Shown one piece after another: positions 24,146 through 33,575 of a stretch of DNA of 51,284 bases. Position 1 is the first letter of the stretch, and every line of letters begins with the position of its first letter. The translations under genes were made by a program, and so were the position numbers. The notes under the pieces were generated by a model. It made no database searches and was not told where the DNA came from. It was given only the letters and a program-made list of their open reading frames with translations. Origin of the DNA: CALKCV01 sp964619285 (GTDB lineage Bacteria > Cyanobacteriota > Cyanobacteriia > Cyanobacteriales > Microcoleaceae); the NCBI GenBank assembly GCA_964619285.1, contig CAZUCT010000007.1:1-51284 (forward strand). Reading direction: 5' to 3'.

Positions 24146-27100
24146 ATGATAGAAAAGCCATCCCTATTAACCAAATGGGCAGAGAAAGCCTTAGGACTTC
24201 CAGAAGTACGAATACAGGTAAGGTTGCGAGGCAATCACCTTCACATTCTCTGCGAGGCCGAGCAATGTCCCCCAGAAGATTACTCAGTAGCGAGGTTTTC
24301 TCAAAGCCTGGCCGCTAGCAACATCGAATCCTTATTACCGAAGGATCGCAAGTCCCCAACTCCCTCTCGCATTTACCAAATATTTGTTTGCGGTAGGGCT
24401 TTGGGCAAACGCCGTCCTGATTGGACGGTAAAACTGGATACCAACGGCTATTGTCCCACCTCTGCTAGCTTCCCCAGCAGTAAGACTGAAGTATTAACAA
24501 CAAACAGTTGGTCAAATGGGGGCAAAGCCTTCTCAGCCAGTGGCAGTCTTAGTACCACCTTAGAGGAAAAACCTCTAGTAAAATCGAGAACTACCACAAT
24601 CGACGAAAGTCCCACAGAAGTGACCCTCCACACAGGAGGCATCAGGGGGATGGAGGAGGAAAAAACTTTAACTGCTACGGCACCGTTGCAGGCAAGGCAA
24701 GCTATTGACAACAACAGGAAGTACCACCGGAGAATCCCTTCGACTGTAACTCTTTCTGAAATAACAGATTCTCAGGAAACAGAGGTAATTGCCAACAGCC
24801 CGAAGGAGATAGCTACTTATCTGAGCGAGGTTTTGGGGGGGTTGGGCATCTCGGTAAATGTCAAAATCGAAGAAAATTATCAACAAAAACCAGAGACAGA
24901 AATAGGAGTTGGTCAAGAAAGAGAAACTCTGGGAAATTCGACAAAAGAGGCCATCGCCGCTACTAATTTTAAAAAATCTAAAACAAAAAAAAGATTGTGG
25001 GTAATCTGCGAGGCTAGTTATAGCCCGGATCCCTCCCTGCTAGCAGAACCAGTAGCCCAAAGATTGCGGGAACTCAAGCTAAAAGATTTCCGCGAAGGGT
25101 TGATTTTGCTCCAAGTACGGGGGGAAGCCAAGCCAGACTGGATGCTGCGGGTAGATCTAACGCCGTCAACGAGAATTTTACAAAATTATGCGCGATGGGG
25201 AGAACCGACGGCCATCGAGCGACTGTTGCAGCAAGAATTAACAGAGCTTGGCATTGGGGTAAAAGCAACTCTGAAAGAATCAACTTTGCATTTGTTTTGT
25301 AGGAATGCCCCCAATAATAGGGAGAGCAAAGCTCCGGATCGAGAAAAGGCAAAAGAGGCGATCGCCCGATTATTGTCGGCAATAGGCCCCCAAGGGATTA
25401 AAGCGGGAACTCTCTATGGTATTGCCGGACCGGGGAACGATACTAATAACCTAACCACGAATTCGCCGAGTTGGATAGATTGGCTCAATTTACCCGCTTC
25501 CCAACATCCAGATTTAGAGCCTTCGGCGGTGACGCTGGCCAAAAGCGGTAGCAATTCGGCCCTTAACTATTTGTTGGATCGATTGCTCAATCCCGATTTA
25601 GATCGAAAGTTGGAAACGGGAGGGATTAAGGCGATCGTGCTGCCAAAAGCAGAGCTGTTGCACGTTATGACCGAAGCTCCTACCTGTCCTTCTCAGTCTA
25701 AGGTGGCAGGAGCTATTGCCGAGTTGGTGCGCCAACTGGAAATCCCGGGATTAACTGGGGTGAGGGTTTACGGTCGGCGGGCGGGTCAAAAGCTACCTTT
25801 ATGGCGCTATGGCAAGGATTTCGCCCAGGAAAATCGCTCTTCGTTGGAGCAGGTGCCAGAATTTGCGCCCTCTCTGGCCGATGGGGAGTTGGCTTTGTCT
25901 GAGGGTGAGGTTTCCATTTTGTTGCCCTGCCCGCAGGAGAGGAAAAAACAAAAAACTTCTGGCAGTTTCTCCACTGCAGTACAACAATTGCTGGTTGCTA
26001 GTCGTTTGTTTGTGCCTGCGGGGGCCAACACGGGGGCTGTTAGCGATCGCTCTGGGGCCCGATGGGTCGCTCTGGTGTGGGCAGTTCTGGGTTTGGTCCT
26101 AACGCTACAAACAGATTCGTTTTTGGGGAAATTTTTACAACTGTCGAGGGTTAATTCTGTTTCTAACAGCTCGTTTGGGGCAGGGCAGATGAGGGTGAGG
26201 GAAAATTTAGTCGATTATGGAGCCCCAGAGGAAGAAGCTCCAGCGATCGAGGATGACAGAGAAACTTATTATCAATTGCCGGCTCTTCCTTGGCGGCGTT
26301 CTGCGGAAAATCCTGAAGGAGTATTTAACGAATCGGGGTTTACAAAAGCTCCCAGTTTGAGGGAGGAAACTCCGAGAAAAATTCAACTTTTTACTATAAA
26401 TTATCCGAGCTTCAACAGCCACCAATTAGACGAACAGTTAGTTCGCTACCAAGATTATATTCTGACCAATAAAAGACCGCCAGATGTTTTAATTGTTGGC
26501 AGTTCTAGGGCTTTAAGAGGCATCAATCCGACGGTTTTAAAAGAAAGTTTGGCTTCTAAAGGTTATCCTAATTTAGAAATATATAATTTGGGTATTAACG
26601 GTGCGACGGTACGGCTAGTAGATTTTATTATTCGTCAGGCTTTATTGCCAGAGCAGTTACCAAAATTAATTTTATTTGCCGATGGAGTGCGAGCTTTTAA
26701 TAGCGGTCGTGAAGATAGGACTTTTGAGATAATAGCGAGTTCTGAAGGCTATCGAGCAGTTATGGAAGGAACTTTGCAAGCAAGAGCTAAGAACCAGGAA
26801 GAGTTAAAAGAAGAAAAAAAGGAAGAAAAAATAGTTGAGAGTTTCTTAAGTAGTTACGGTGGAATAAAAGCGTGGTTGAAAAGAAATATGGAGGAGAATT
26901 TAGTTAGTTATGGAGAGCGCGATCGCTTTAAGGAAAGGCTGGTTTCGCTGATAAAAATAAACGGGGAACTAGAAAATGTTGCAGAAGATGAAATTGATAA
27001 AGAGTTATGTAACGAATGTAACGAATTGGCGCGGGATGGGAAAACTGAGATAAATAATGGTTTTTTGCCGATATCGATAAAATTTGACCCCGAAATTTAC

Positions 27101-27487
27101 TATGAAAACCATCCTAAAGTGTCGGGAGATTACGATGCGGACTATGATAATTTTAAACTTACCGGACAACAAACAACCGCTCTCAACAATTTGCTGCGCT
27201 TTACTCGAGCTAGGAGAATTAAGGTAGTATTTGTGAATATGCCTTTAACTAAAGAATATTTAGATGCTGGTCGAAAGGGTTATGAATTAGAATTTCGGCA
27301 ATATATGGAAGGTAAGGCTTCGGAATATCCAGGTTTAAATTTTCTAGATTTCGGTTTGTTGTGGCCTCAAGCTTACGAAAACTTTTCCGATCCGAGTCAT
27401 CTCAATCGTTATGGGGCCATTGCCGTAGCCGAAGAATTGGCGGAGGAGTCTAATATTCCTTGGCCCGAAAAAAATTTTAGATTTTAG
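24146..27487 (+). CDS. DUF1574-type protein with four N-terminal repeats and an SGNH-like domain
   Basis: This is an 1113-residue modular protein. Four related segments centre on LHILCEAEQ (~residue 30), LWVICEASY (~282), LHLFCRNAP (~378) and LHVMTEAPT (~501). The first, second and fourth are followed by a motif like RPDWTVKLD, KPDWMLRVDL or KLPLWRYG. A single membrane helix (ALVWAVLGLVLTLQ) lies at ~640-660. The C-terminal ~330 residues look like an SGNH hydrolase: DVLIVGSSRALRGINP (~779, Ser), NLGINGA, and DPSHLNRYGA (~1081, Asp-His). Its family in cyanobacteria is DUF1574, of unknown function; some SGNH relatives modify cell-surface polysaccharides. An acyl-transfer role at the envelope is inference. 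Confidence 0.8.
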   Translation: MIEKPSLLTKWAEKALGLPEVRIQVRLRGNHLHILCEAEQCPPEDYSVARFSQSLAASNIESLLPKDRKSPTPSRIYQIFVCGRALGKRRPDWTVKLDTNGYCPTSASFPSSKTEVLTTNSWSNGGKAFSASGSLSTTLEEKPLVKSRTTTIDESPTEVTLHTGGIRGMEEEKTLTATAPLQARQAIDNNRKYHRRIPSTVTLSEITDSQETEVIANSPKEIATYLSEVLGGLGISVNVKIEENYQQKPETEIGVGQERETLGNSTKEAIAATNFKKSKTKKRLWVICEASYSPDPSLLAEPVAQRLRELKLKDFREGLILLQVRGEAKPDWMLRVDLTPSTRILQNYARWGEPTAIERLLQQELTELGIGVKATLKESTLHLFCRNAPNNRESKAPDREKAKEAIARLLSAIGPQGIKAGTLYGIAGPGNDTNNLTTNSPSWIDWLNLPASQHPDLEPSAVTLAKSGSNSALNYLLDRLLNPDLDRKLETGGIKAIVLPKAELLHVMTEAPTCPSQSKVAGAIAELVRQLEIPGLTGVRVYGRRAGQKLPLWRYGKDFAQENRSSLEQVPEFAPSLADGELALSEGEVSILLPCPQERKKQKTSGSFSTAVQQLLVASRLFVPAGANTGAVSDRSGARWVALVWAVLGLVLTLQTDSFLGKFLQLSRVNSVSNSSFGAGQMRVRENLVDYGAPEEEAPAIEDDRETYYQLPALPWRRSAENPEGVFNESGFTKAPSLREETPRKIQLFTINYPSFNSHQLDEQLVRYQDYILTNKRPPDVLIVGSSRALRGINPTVLKESLASKGYPNLEIYNLGINGATVRLVDFIIRQALLPEQLPKLILFADGVRAFNSGREDRTFEIIASSEGYRAVMEGTLQARAKNQEELKEEKKEEKIVESFLSSYGGIKAWLKRNMEENLVSYGERDRFKERLVSLIKINGELENVAEDEIDKELCNECNELARDGKTEINNGFLPISIKFDPEIYYENHPKVSGDYDADYDNFKLTGQQTTALNNLLRFTRARRIKVVFVNMPLTKEYLDAGRKGYELEFRQYMEGKASEYPGLNFLDFGLLWPQAYENFSDPSHLNRYGAIAVAEELAEESNIPWPEKNFRF

Positions 27488-27791
27488 ATGCAAAAAAAAT
27501 TTTCGAGAGGGTTGCATCTTTGGGTTTTTATATCTATAAAATATAAAAATAAAGTCTAAAAACTGAACTGCCAGAGTTAGTGCATCTTCTTAAGGATGAA
27601 ATTTGTAAAATTAGGCAACCCGGTGTTGTATAATTATCGGTCTAATCTGTCAAAAAAACGGTAAAGATAATCGAGAATGATAAATTATCATTCTGTAGTC
27701 AAGAAAAAGTGAGAGAACTGGTTAAGAAACCCTCAAAAAACCGGGTTTATGAGGTTCCTTAGATAAGTCCAAAAAGAATTATGGAGGTTTT
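27488..27791. other. AT-rich spacer with a decayed palindrome
   Basis: The spacer between the DUF1574-type gene and the metalloprotease holds a degenerate dispersed palindrome (GAAACCCTCAAAAAACCGGG region, 27726-27749). The left arm has lost its GG core. I see no gene or RNA. A GGAGG ribosome binding site for the next gene is at 27783-27787. Confidence 0.6.
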
Positions 27792-30569
27792 ATGCTAAGA
27801 TTTTTAATGCTATTTTGCCTATCGTTTCTATTAGTTACCTCGGTTGTCATAACAGTAGAAGCGAGAGAAACTGTACTGGTACAAGAATACAGAGAGGCAG
27901 AAAAGAAAGACTCCGCATCTTACGAAGAAATTATCGAAGGCAAAGAGAAATTAGAAGGCTTATTTACCATCTATCGCGACGTAGAAAAAGGTAAGATTCT
28001 CCTAGAACTTCAACCCGAACAACTAAATAAAAACTTCCTCTGCTTTGTCACCTTAAATTCCGGTATCGGTCAAGGTTTTCTCCTGCGCGGAATGCCCTTA
28101 GGCGATTTTCTATTTCAATGGCGACAGCATCAAGATAGCATCCAATTTGTTATCCCGAATATTAACTTTAGAACTGCTGCTGGCGACCCGCAACAACGCT
28201 CGATAGATAGTTCCTTCAGCGATTCAATCTTGTACTCCATGCCCATCAAAAAAACCCATCCAGAACGAAAAACGATTCTGATAGATTTAGGACAGTTGTT
28301 GTTGGATGGAGATTTGTCGGGATTGAAAGAGTTTTTAGCTTATGGCAGTTTAGACAGGGGTTCGTCTTTAGGAGGAGAAAATACTTACTTCAGCCATGCT
28401 AAATCGTTTCCTTTAAACTTGGAAGTAGAATCGGTTATAACCGTATCTAATGGTGGTTTTTCTTCGATACCGTCGCTGTCAGATAGTCGGGCTTTCGATT
28501 TAAGGATTCATTATAGTTTTTCAGAAGTGCCAATTAATAACGGATTTCGTCCCCGTTTGGCAGATGAAAGAGTGGGTTATTTTATCAGCGCTTATAAAGA
28601 TTTTTCTAACACTTCTAGTCCCGATGGTTTCGTGCGTTATATCAATCGCTGGCTTATGGAAAAACAAAATCCTAACGCCTCTCTTTCTCCTCCGATAGAA
28701 CCCATTGTTTTTTGGATAGAAAATACAATACCTCACGAATATCGCGATGCTATTCGCGAAGGGGTTTTAATGTGGAATAAGGCTTTTGAAAAGGCGGGAT
28801 TTATTAACGCAATTGAAGTTCGAGAAATGCCGGAGGACGCTACCTGGGAACCGGCAGATATTCGCTACAATACTATTCGCTGGACGACTACTTTTGGTTC
28901 TGGATTGGGCGGTTTTGGTCCTTCTCGGGTTAATCCTTTGACTGGGCAAATTTTAGATGCGGATATTGTTATTAATGGGAATATCGTCCGGGATATTCAA
29001 CACGGACAAATAGGGGCTCTCATACAAAACAATCAATCTTGGAGTAATGGTTTTTCTCTGGGAAATAAAGGTAATAATTTGGGCTGCGGTTTGAACCGAT
29101 ACTCCCATTATTTAGAAGCATTAATAAATGGAGAAAACCCAATAGATAACTTCCACTCTGAGGAAAAAGACAATGAGTCATTTTTAGGCGGGGGACACTC
29201 CCACGGCGAGCGCGCTTGTTTTGGTTGGTATATGAACCAACAGGTGGCCATGGGGGCGATCGCCAACCGCCTTTTAAATAACGTTCCGCCAAACAGCGCG
29301 GCCATGGAAGAATATGTATATGATTTTCTCCGCTATCTCGTTGCTCACGAAGTAGGACATACTCTGGGACTGCGACACAATTTCCACGGTAGCACGATGC
29401 TGACTCCAGAAGAGTTGAACGACACTACTATTACTCGCGATCGAGGTTTAGTAGGTTCTGTTATGGACTACGTTCCGGTAAACTTAGCTCCGCCGGGAGT
29501 AGAACAGGGGGATTATTATCCGTTTGTAGTAGGTCCTTACGACGACTGGGCGATAGAATACGGTTACAAACCGAGCGACGCGACAACTTATATAGGTGAA
29601 AAACAGTTTTTAGAAGAAATCGCCCAACGAGCGAAACAACAGGAGCTATCTTATGGAAACGATGAGGATTGGCTCTGGATTTTTAGCCTCGATCCGGCAG
29701 TCAATATGTTCGACCTCAGTAGCGATATGTTGGGTTACTCGGAAGGTCAACTGGAGAACGTTCGCGCTATCTGGAAACGTTTGGAAGATCGCTTTCCCGT
29801 AGGAGACGAAAGTTATAGCGAAATGCGGGGAATGTTTGAGATGGTGTTCGGTTATTATTTCGACCAAATACTCAATACTACTTTATATGTGGGAGGGCAG
29901 TCTTTTAACCGGGATACTTACGGCGGGTTTTCTTCTGTGGGGTTCGATCGCGATCGCCTGCCCTTTGAGCCGATACCCCTGGAACAACAGCGCCGGGCGT
30001 TACAAGTTTTAGATAAGTATGTCTTCGCCAAGGATGCTTTCGAGTTTTCGCCAGATTTGCTGAACAAGCTGGCGCCGTCTCGTTGGGATGATTGGGGCAA
30101 TTCGCCCGAGTATCCTTTGGAGTATCCCATTCGCGATCGCATTTCTTTGGTCCAGCGAGCGGCCTTGCGCTTGTTGCTTTCCGATTTTCGTCTGGAGCGT
30201 TTGGCAGATTTGGAAATGAAGACGGAACCGGAGAATGCTCTCCAGTTGCCTGAGGTTTTCGAGACTCTGCAAGGTAGCATTTGGCAGGAGGTATTGTCTC
30301 CGGCGGGGGGCGCGATCGAGATTTCTAGCACTCGGCGATCGCTCCAGCGAGAGCATCTGGATATTTTGATGGGGATGGTTTTGCGACAAAACCGGGTTCC
30401 AGAAGACGCTCGCAGTCTTGCTTGGTACGAGTTGCGAGAGCTGCGGGACGAATTGGGCAAGGTTATCCGCAAGCGCGGTAACGATATGGACGATTATACT
30501 CGGGCCCATTTGGAGGAAACCCGCGATCGGATTGCTAAAGCTCTCAACGCTCAAATGCAATCTCGCTAG
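27792..30569 (+). CDS. Secreted zinc-dependent metalloprotease (metzincin type)
   Basis: The 925-residue protein starts with a signal peptide (MLRFLMLFCLSFLLVTSVVI, cleaved near VEA-RE). The zinc motif HEVGHTLGLRHNFHG at about residue 518 is the metzincin HEXXHXXGXXH, and GSVMDYVPV at ~555 is the Met-turn. The N-terminal region corresponds to the DUF5117/DUF5118 segments found in this family of large bacterial metalloproteases, and the C-terminal half is helical. All catalytic residues are present. It is likely periplasmic or outer-surface. The ribosome binding site GGAGG is well placed before the ATG. Confidence 0.88.
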   Translation: MLRFLMLFCLSFLLVTSVVITVEARETVLVQEYREAEKKDSASYEEIIEGKEKLEGLFTIYRDVEKGKILLELQPEQLNKNFLCFVTLNSGIGQGFLLRGMPLGDFLFQWRQHQDSIQFVIPNINFRTAAGDPQQRSIDSSFSDSILYSMPIKKTHPERKTILIDLGQLLLDGDLSGLKEFLAYGSLDRGSSLGGENTYFSHAKSFPLNLEVESVITVSNGGFSSIPSLSDSRAFDLRIHYSFSEVPINNGFRPRLADERVGYFISAYKDFSNTSSPDGFVRYINRWLMEKQNPNASLSPPIEPIVFWIENTIPHEYRDAIREGVLMWNKAFEKAGFINAIEVREMPEDATWEPADIRYNTIRWTTTFGSGLGGFGPSRVNPLTGQILDADIVINGNIVRDIQHGQIGALIQNNQSWSNGFSLGNKGNNLGCGLNRYSHYLEALINGENPIDNFHSEEKDNESFLGGGHSHGERACFGWYMNQQVAMGAIANRLLNNVPPNSAAMEEYVYDFLRYLVAHEVGHTLGLRHNFHGSTMLTPEELNDTTITRDRGLVGSVMDYVPVNLAPPGVEQGDYYPFVVGPYDDWAIEYGYKPSDATTYIGEKQFLEEIAQRAKQQELSYGNDEDWLWIFSLDPAVNMFDLSSDMLGYSEGQLENVRAIWKRLEDRFPVGDESYSEMRGMFEMVFGYYFDQILNTTLYVGGQSFNRDTYGGFSSVGFDRDRLPFEPIPLEQQRRALQVLDKYVFAKDAFEFSPDLLNKLAPSRWDDWGNSPEYPLEYPIRDRISLVQRAALRLLLSDFRLERLADLEMKTEPENALQLPEVFETLQGSIWQEVLSPAGGAIEISSTRRSLQREHLDILMGMVLRQNRVPEDARSLAWYELRELRDELGKVIRKRGNDMDDYTRAHLEETRDRIAKALNAQMQSR

Positions 30570-30570
30570 T

Positions 30571-30655
30571 CGGGAATGGGGAATAGGGAATGGGGAATAG
30601 GCGGTTTTCCCCGTTAACTATTACCCATTACCTATTACCTATTACCTAATACCAG
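30571..30655. repeat. GGGAATGGGGAATA and CCTATTA heptamer repeats
   Basis: GGGAATG/GGGAATA heptamers are followed by TTACCTA heptamers, filling the whole gap up to the next start codon. No terminator or ribosome binding site is recognisable. Confidence 0.8.
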
Positions 30656-30656
30656 A

Positions 30657-31616
30657 ATGCTGCATTTACTACTATTATTTATCTGGATTGCTTGGGGTGC
30701 AATTATCAGATTTAGCAATCTAACTTTAAAAGCTCCTTGGTCTGACGAATGGGCGACCTTAGTTTTTAGCAACGCTCAAAGTTTTAAAAGCATACCTTTA
30801 GACCGGGCAATTAACTTAGATACTCTTTTACTTCCTTTGCAATACAACTCCCAAACAGACTTAGGGGGAGTTGTTAATAATTTAATGACCGAAAGCAACC
30901 ATCCGCCAGTTTATTTTCTGCTAACTCATCCGTGGTTAAAATTATTTCCTGGGGAAACGATTTCTTTATGGGGGGCGAGGGCGCTGCCGGCACTTTTTGG
31001 CATAGCATCAATTCCGGCTATTTTTTATTTAACTTATCTGGCTTTTCGTTCTGCAAAAATCGCTCAAATTGCGGCGGCATTAATGGCTTTTTCTCCTTAC
31101 GGGATTTATATCGCTCAAGAAGCTCGCCACTACACTTTACCGGTTTTGTTAATTATCGCTTCTTCTAAAAAAAGCCTATGGACTTACCTGTTGGGAATTG
31201 TTGTTGTACTTCTGTTAGGTGGAATAGTTGCGCCTAGTTTTTTCAATCAGGCATATAAAGCAAAACAGTCAGAGGCTAAACAATATGTTGCTTCGATTAA
31301 TAAAGCACAGCAAGCTTATTTTTTTGAACACGGAAAATTTTCAGATAACATCGACTCTTTAGGAATAGGAATACTACAGGAAACGGCAAATTACTCATAC
31401 AAAATAAAAGCAATCAACGATCGTTTCGCTATATCTACAGCAAATGCTAGAAATAAGCGGTTAAGAAGTTATTCTGGCATAGTATATGTTTATAATGTAG
31501 GCAACAATAAGACTACCCGAGGGATGCTTTGTGAAACAGACCAGCCTTCGTTAATAGCACCCGATGATTTTCAAGGCGTCGATCGATGTCCATCTGGTTC
31601 TTCACCAGTTGAGTAG
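30657..31616 (+). CDS. Chimera: truncated GT39-type glycosyltransferase joined to a type IV pilin-like G/H domain
   Basis: Residues 1-~170 are the N-terminus of a membrane GT39/ArnT-type glycosyltransferase: WSDEWATLVF, the ESNHPPVYFLLTHPWLKLF loop and AFSPYGIYIAQEARHYT. Such enzymes normally exceed 500 residues. At about residue 170 (DNA ~31167) the sequence changes in frame to a pilin-like protein: a hydrophobic helix (WTYLLGIVVVLLLGGIVAP) then SFFNQAYKAKQSEAKQYVAS and INKAQQAYFFEHGKF, the hallmark of cyanobacterial 'type IV pilin-like G/H' proteins, ending DRCPSGSSPVE. The prepilin peptidase site (G-FTLIE) is absent. It may be a deletion fusion, a pseudogene, a real hybrid, or an assembly join. 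Confidence 0.75.
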   Translation: MLHLLLLFIWIAWGAIIRFSNLTLKAPWSDEWATLVFSNAQSFKSIPLDRAINLDTLLLPLQYNSQTDLGGVVNNLMTESNHPPVYFLLTHPWLKLFPGETISLWGARALPALFGIASIPAIFYLTYLAFRSAKIAQIAAALMAFSPYGIYIAQEARHYTLPVLLIIASSKKSLWTYLLGIVVVLLLGGIVAPSFFNQAYKAKQSEAKQYVASINKAQQAYFFEHGKFSDNIDSLGIGILQETANYSYKIKAINDRFAISTANARNKRLRSYSGIVYVYNVGNNKTTRGMLCETDQPSLIAPDDFQGVDRCPSGSSPVE

Positions 31617-31761
31617 TAGGCAAAATCAATTAAACCAAAATTGTATTCATTTAGATGGTAGGGTAGAGGTGTTATGTTTGCTTGAGTAAACGTCAAATTC
31701 AGAGGAAACAATAGAAAATACCCCTCTGAATAGAATTGCCTTTATAACAGTATCAAACGTC

Positions 31762-32181
31762 ATGTCTGATGGAGTAACAAATTTTGTTTCAGGTTTGCCC
31801 AAAAAACGAACGCCAAACAATCAACCAGAAGATGTTTTTGAAATCGAATATACTGGAGAGTGGAATTATCAAATTGAAGCTGGTGGTATAAAGGTTTTTA
31901 TTGATGGCTATCGCGGACGGACAATTTTGGAGGCTAAGTATGTAAAAAACCCTCAGAGAAGTCCCTTTATTTCTGGTTCCGGCATACCAGAAGTGATTCG
32001 CCAAAAAATCCTCAACCAGGTAAGATATGAGATAGAGAGGATCGGAATAGTAATTAGAGATTCGGACAACCCTTTTAATTCCCTGGAAGTAATTACTAAT
32101 CATCCAGATTCTCAATCGTTCTTTGAGAGTTTGCTTGAAGAGTTCGATATTCCTGGCCGAGTTTTACTTGTAGAACAATAA
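31762..32181 (+). CDS. Restriction-endonuclease-fold toxin (polymorphic toxin C-terminal module)
   Basis: The 139-residue protein carries KVFIDGYRGRTILEAKYVKN, an IDG...EAK arrangement typical of PD-(D/E)XK nuclease toxins (the Tox-REase group of polymorphic toxins). The C-terminal half (QKILNQVRYEIERIGIVI, LEVITNHPDSQSFFESLL) fits the helical end of that fold. It has no signal peptide or delivery domain, so it looks like a detached toxin tip. The downstream gene, 13 bases away, is a likely immunity gene. Nuclease activity is inferred from family features. Confidence 0.7.
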   Translation: MSDGVTNFVSGLPKKRTPNNQPEDVFEIEYTGEWNYQIEAGGIKVFIDGYRGRTILEAKYVKNPQRSPFISGSGIPEVIRQKILNQVRYEIERIGIVIRDSDNPFNSLEVITNHPDSQSFFESLLEEFDIPGRVLLVEQ

Positions 32182-32194
32182 TAAGGAGAAAACT

Positions 32195-32566
32195 ATGCAA
32201 CTACTGATTTTGTTTATCGGCGAAAACGAAAAATTCGACAAAAATAAACTGGTGGATATCGCCAAAGATATCCCAGGAGTTGAAAATATCCGAGAAGGAG
32301 AATTTGTCGGTTCTATTCTGGAATTTGAATTTAGCGAGGGAGAGGATTTTACCACAGTGCGTCTGAGTGGCGATCGCGAAACTATCAACATCTCCGGGCT
32401 AGGAAATGCCAGCTTAAAAATTGCTTTATCAATTCAAAAACGCTATCCGAAACCGATTATCGCCGTAGATTCCGATTACAGTTTCGAGCTAGTTTTAAAT
32501 AAGATAAACTCCCTCAACCAACTGCGTCAAAAAATCTTAGAATCGTCTTATCAAATAGTCAGTTAA
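32195..32566 (+). CDS. Probable immunity protein
   Basis: The 123-residue acidic protein starts MQLLILFIGENEKF after an AAGGAGAAAACT ribosome binding site. It has alternating strands and helices (VENIREGEFVGSILEFEFSE, FTTVRLSGDRETINISG, LKIALSIQKRYPKPIIAVD). I recognise no family. Its position immediately after a nuclease toxin, tight spacing and acidity are what one expects for an immunity protein that blocks the toxin's active site. Confidence 0.6.
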   Translation: MQLLILFIGENEKFDKNKLVDIAKDIPGVENIREGEFVGSILEFEFSEGEDFTTVRLSGDRETINISGLGNASLKIALSIQKRYPKPIIAVDSDYSFELVLNKINSLNQLRQKILESSYQIVS

Positions 32567-32708
32567 GAACTCACTGCCAACAAAAAAATCAGCTCCTTAC
32601 TTGGAAGAGGAAGAGAAAATTAATGGTTGTTAGGAAAGGAAACAAGCAACTATTAATTTGTCTAAAACAATTTACTTTTACGAACCTCGATGGCCCTTTC
32701 TAACGGCT

Positions 32709-33014
32709 TTACAACTCATCAGATGATAATCGATCGCGTGCAGCGTGTCTGACGCGAAACACCTGCACTACATCATCGGTAACACCGAAGATGATACGAT
32801 GTTTTTTATATAGCAACTGACGAATTTCGCGTCCGACGTCTATACTTTCAGCAGCAATGGGACAACGGTTGGGAAAGCTTTCTAGGGAGAGAATAGCATC
32901 AACCAGTCCGTTATACCATTCTTCTGCTTTCTGGGGAGAGTCTTTTTGAATCCACAAAAAAGCAGCTTCAGCATCCGCTAAAGCTGACGGTGAAATTTCA
33001 ACGCGATATGCCAT
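32709..33014 (-). CDS. RelE/ParE-family toxin
   Basis: The 101-residue protein begins MAYRVEISPSALADAEAAFLWI and has the RelE/ParE pattern: helical hairpin with PQKAEEWYNGLVDAILSLESFPNRCP, then strands IRQLLYKKHRIIFGVTDDVVQVFRVRHAARD. The GREIRQLLYK and VFRVRHAARD motifs are typical of ParE-like toxins, which act on gyrase or on mRNA depending on the member. It overlaps the preceding antitoxin gene by 17 bases, which implies translational coupling. Confidence 0.9.
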   Translation of the reverse strand: MAYRVEISPSALADAEAAFLWIQKDSPQKAEEWYNGLVDAILSLESFPNRCPIAAESIDVGREIRQLLYKKHRIIFGVTDDVVQVFRVRHAARDRLSSDEL

Positions 33015-33285
33015 GCTTTGCCCTCAACTCCTCTAAAGCTTCTTTTGCGGGTTTCGCCTCTCCCCGATCGCATTCCTCTATTCCTTGGCGGATAGCAGCG
33101 ACGGACTCGGCATATTCGAGGCGATCCAGTAACTTTTGATAGGCGATCGCATCTTGAACTACTACCTCCGCTTTACCGTTAACTGTCAATACCAGAGGTT
33201 TTTGACTTTCCTTAACGTGCTGGATGCAGTTTTTGGCGTTGCGCGTAAACTCAGTAAGAGATTGAATGTCTCTTAGATCTATCAT
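32998..33285 (-). CDS. Phd/YefM-family antitoxin
   Basis: This 95-residue protein begins MIDLRDIQSLTEFTRNAKNCI and has the Phd/YefM DNA-binding domain: SLTEFTRNAKNCIQHVKESQ, then KPLVLTVNGKAEVVVQDAIAYQKLLDRL. The C-terminal tail (RQGIEECDRGEAKPAKEAL) is the usual flexible toxin-binding part. It is the first gene of the pair, with a GGAGGTACTATTTTATG leader. Autoregulation of the operon is expected from the family. Confidence 0.92.
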   Translation of the reverse strand: MIDLRDIQSLTEFTRNAKNCIQHVKESQKPLVLTVNGKAEVVVQDAIAYQKLLDRLEYAESVAAIRQGIEECDRGEAKPAKEALEELRAKHGISR

Positions 33286-33575
33286 AAAATAGTACCTCCA
33301 GCGGCTAAAACATGAAATTAACTGTTAATTCTATGTTAAAGCTTAGGCTGCTTTTTGTCAAGGATTTTGTCTATGGGTTCTAAATTTAAAGCTGAGGAGA
33401 TTAACAGCGATGGCCCTGGAAACCCAAAAATCTGATACATTCAAGGAATTTGGGTTTCTCAAACTTATGGTTTAAGTTGAATTTAAAAGCCTCTATTTTC
33501 GTGGCGATATAGACTCAGTTTATCTCAAAATTCCGGCAATTTTTAATTAGTCTAGTTAGCAGCTATAGTTAGGGC

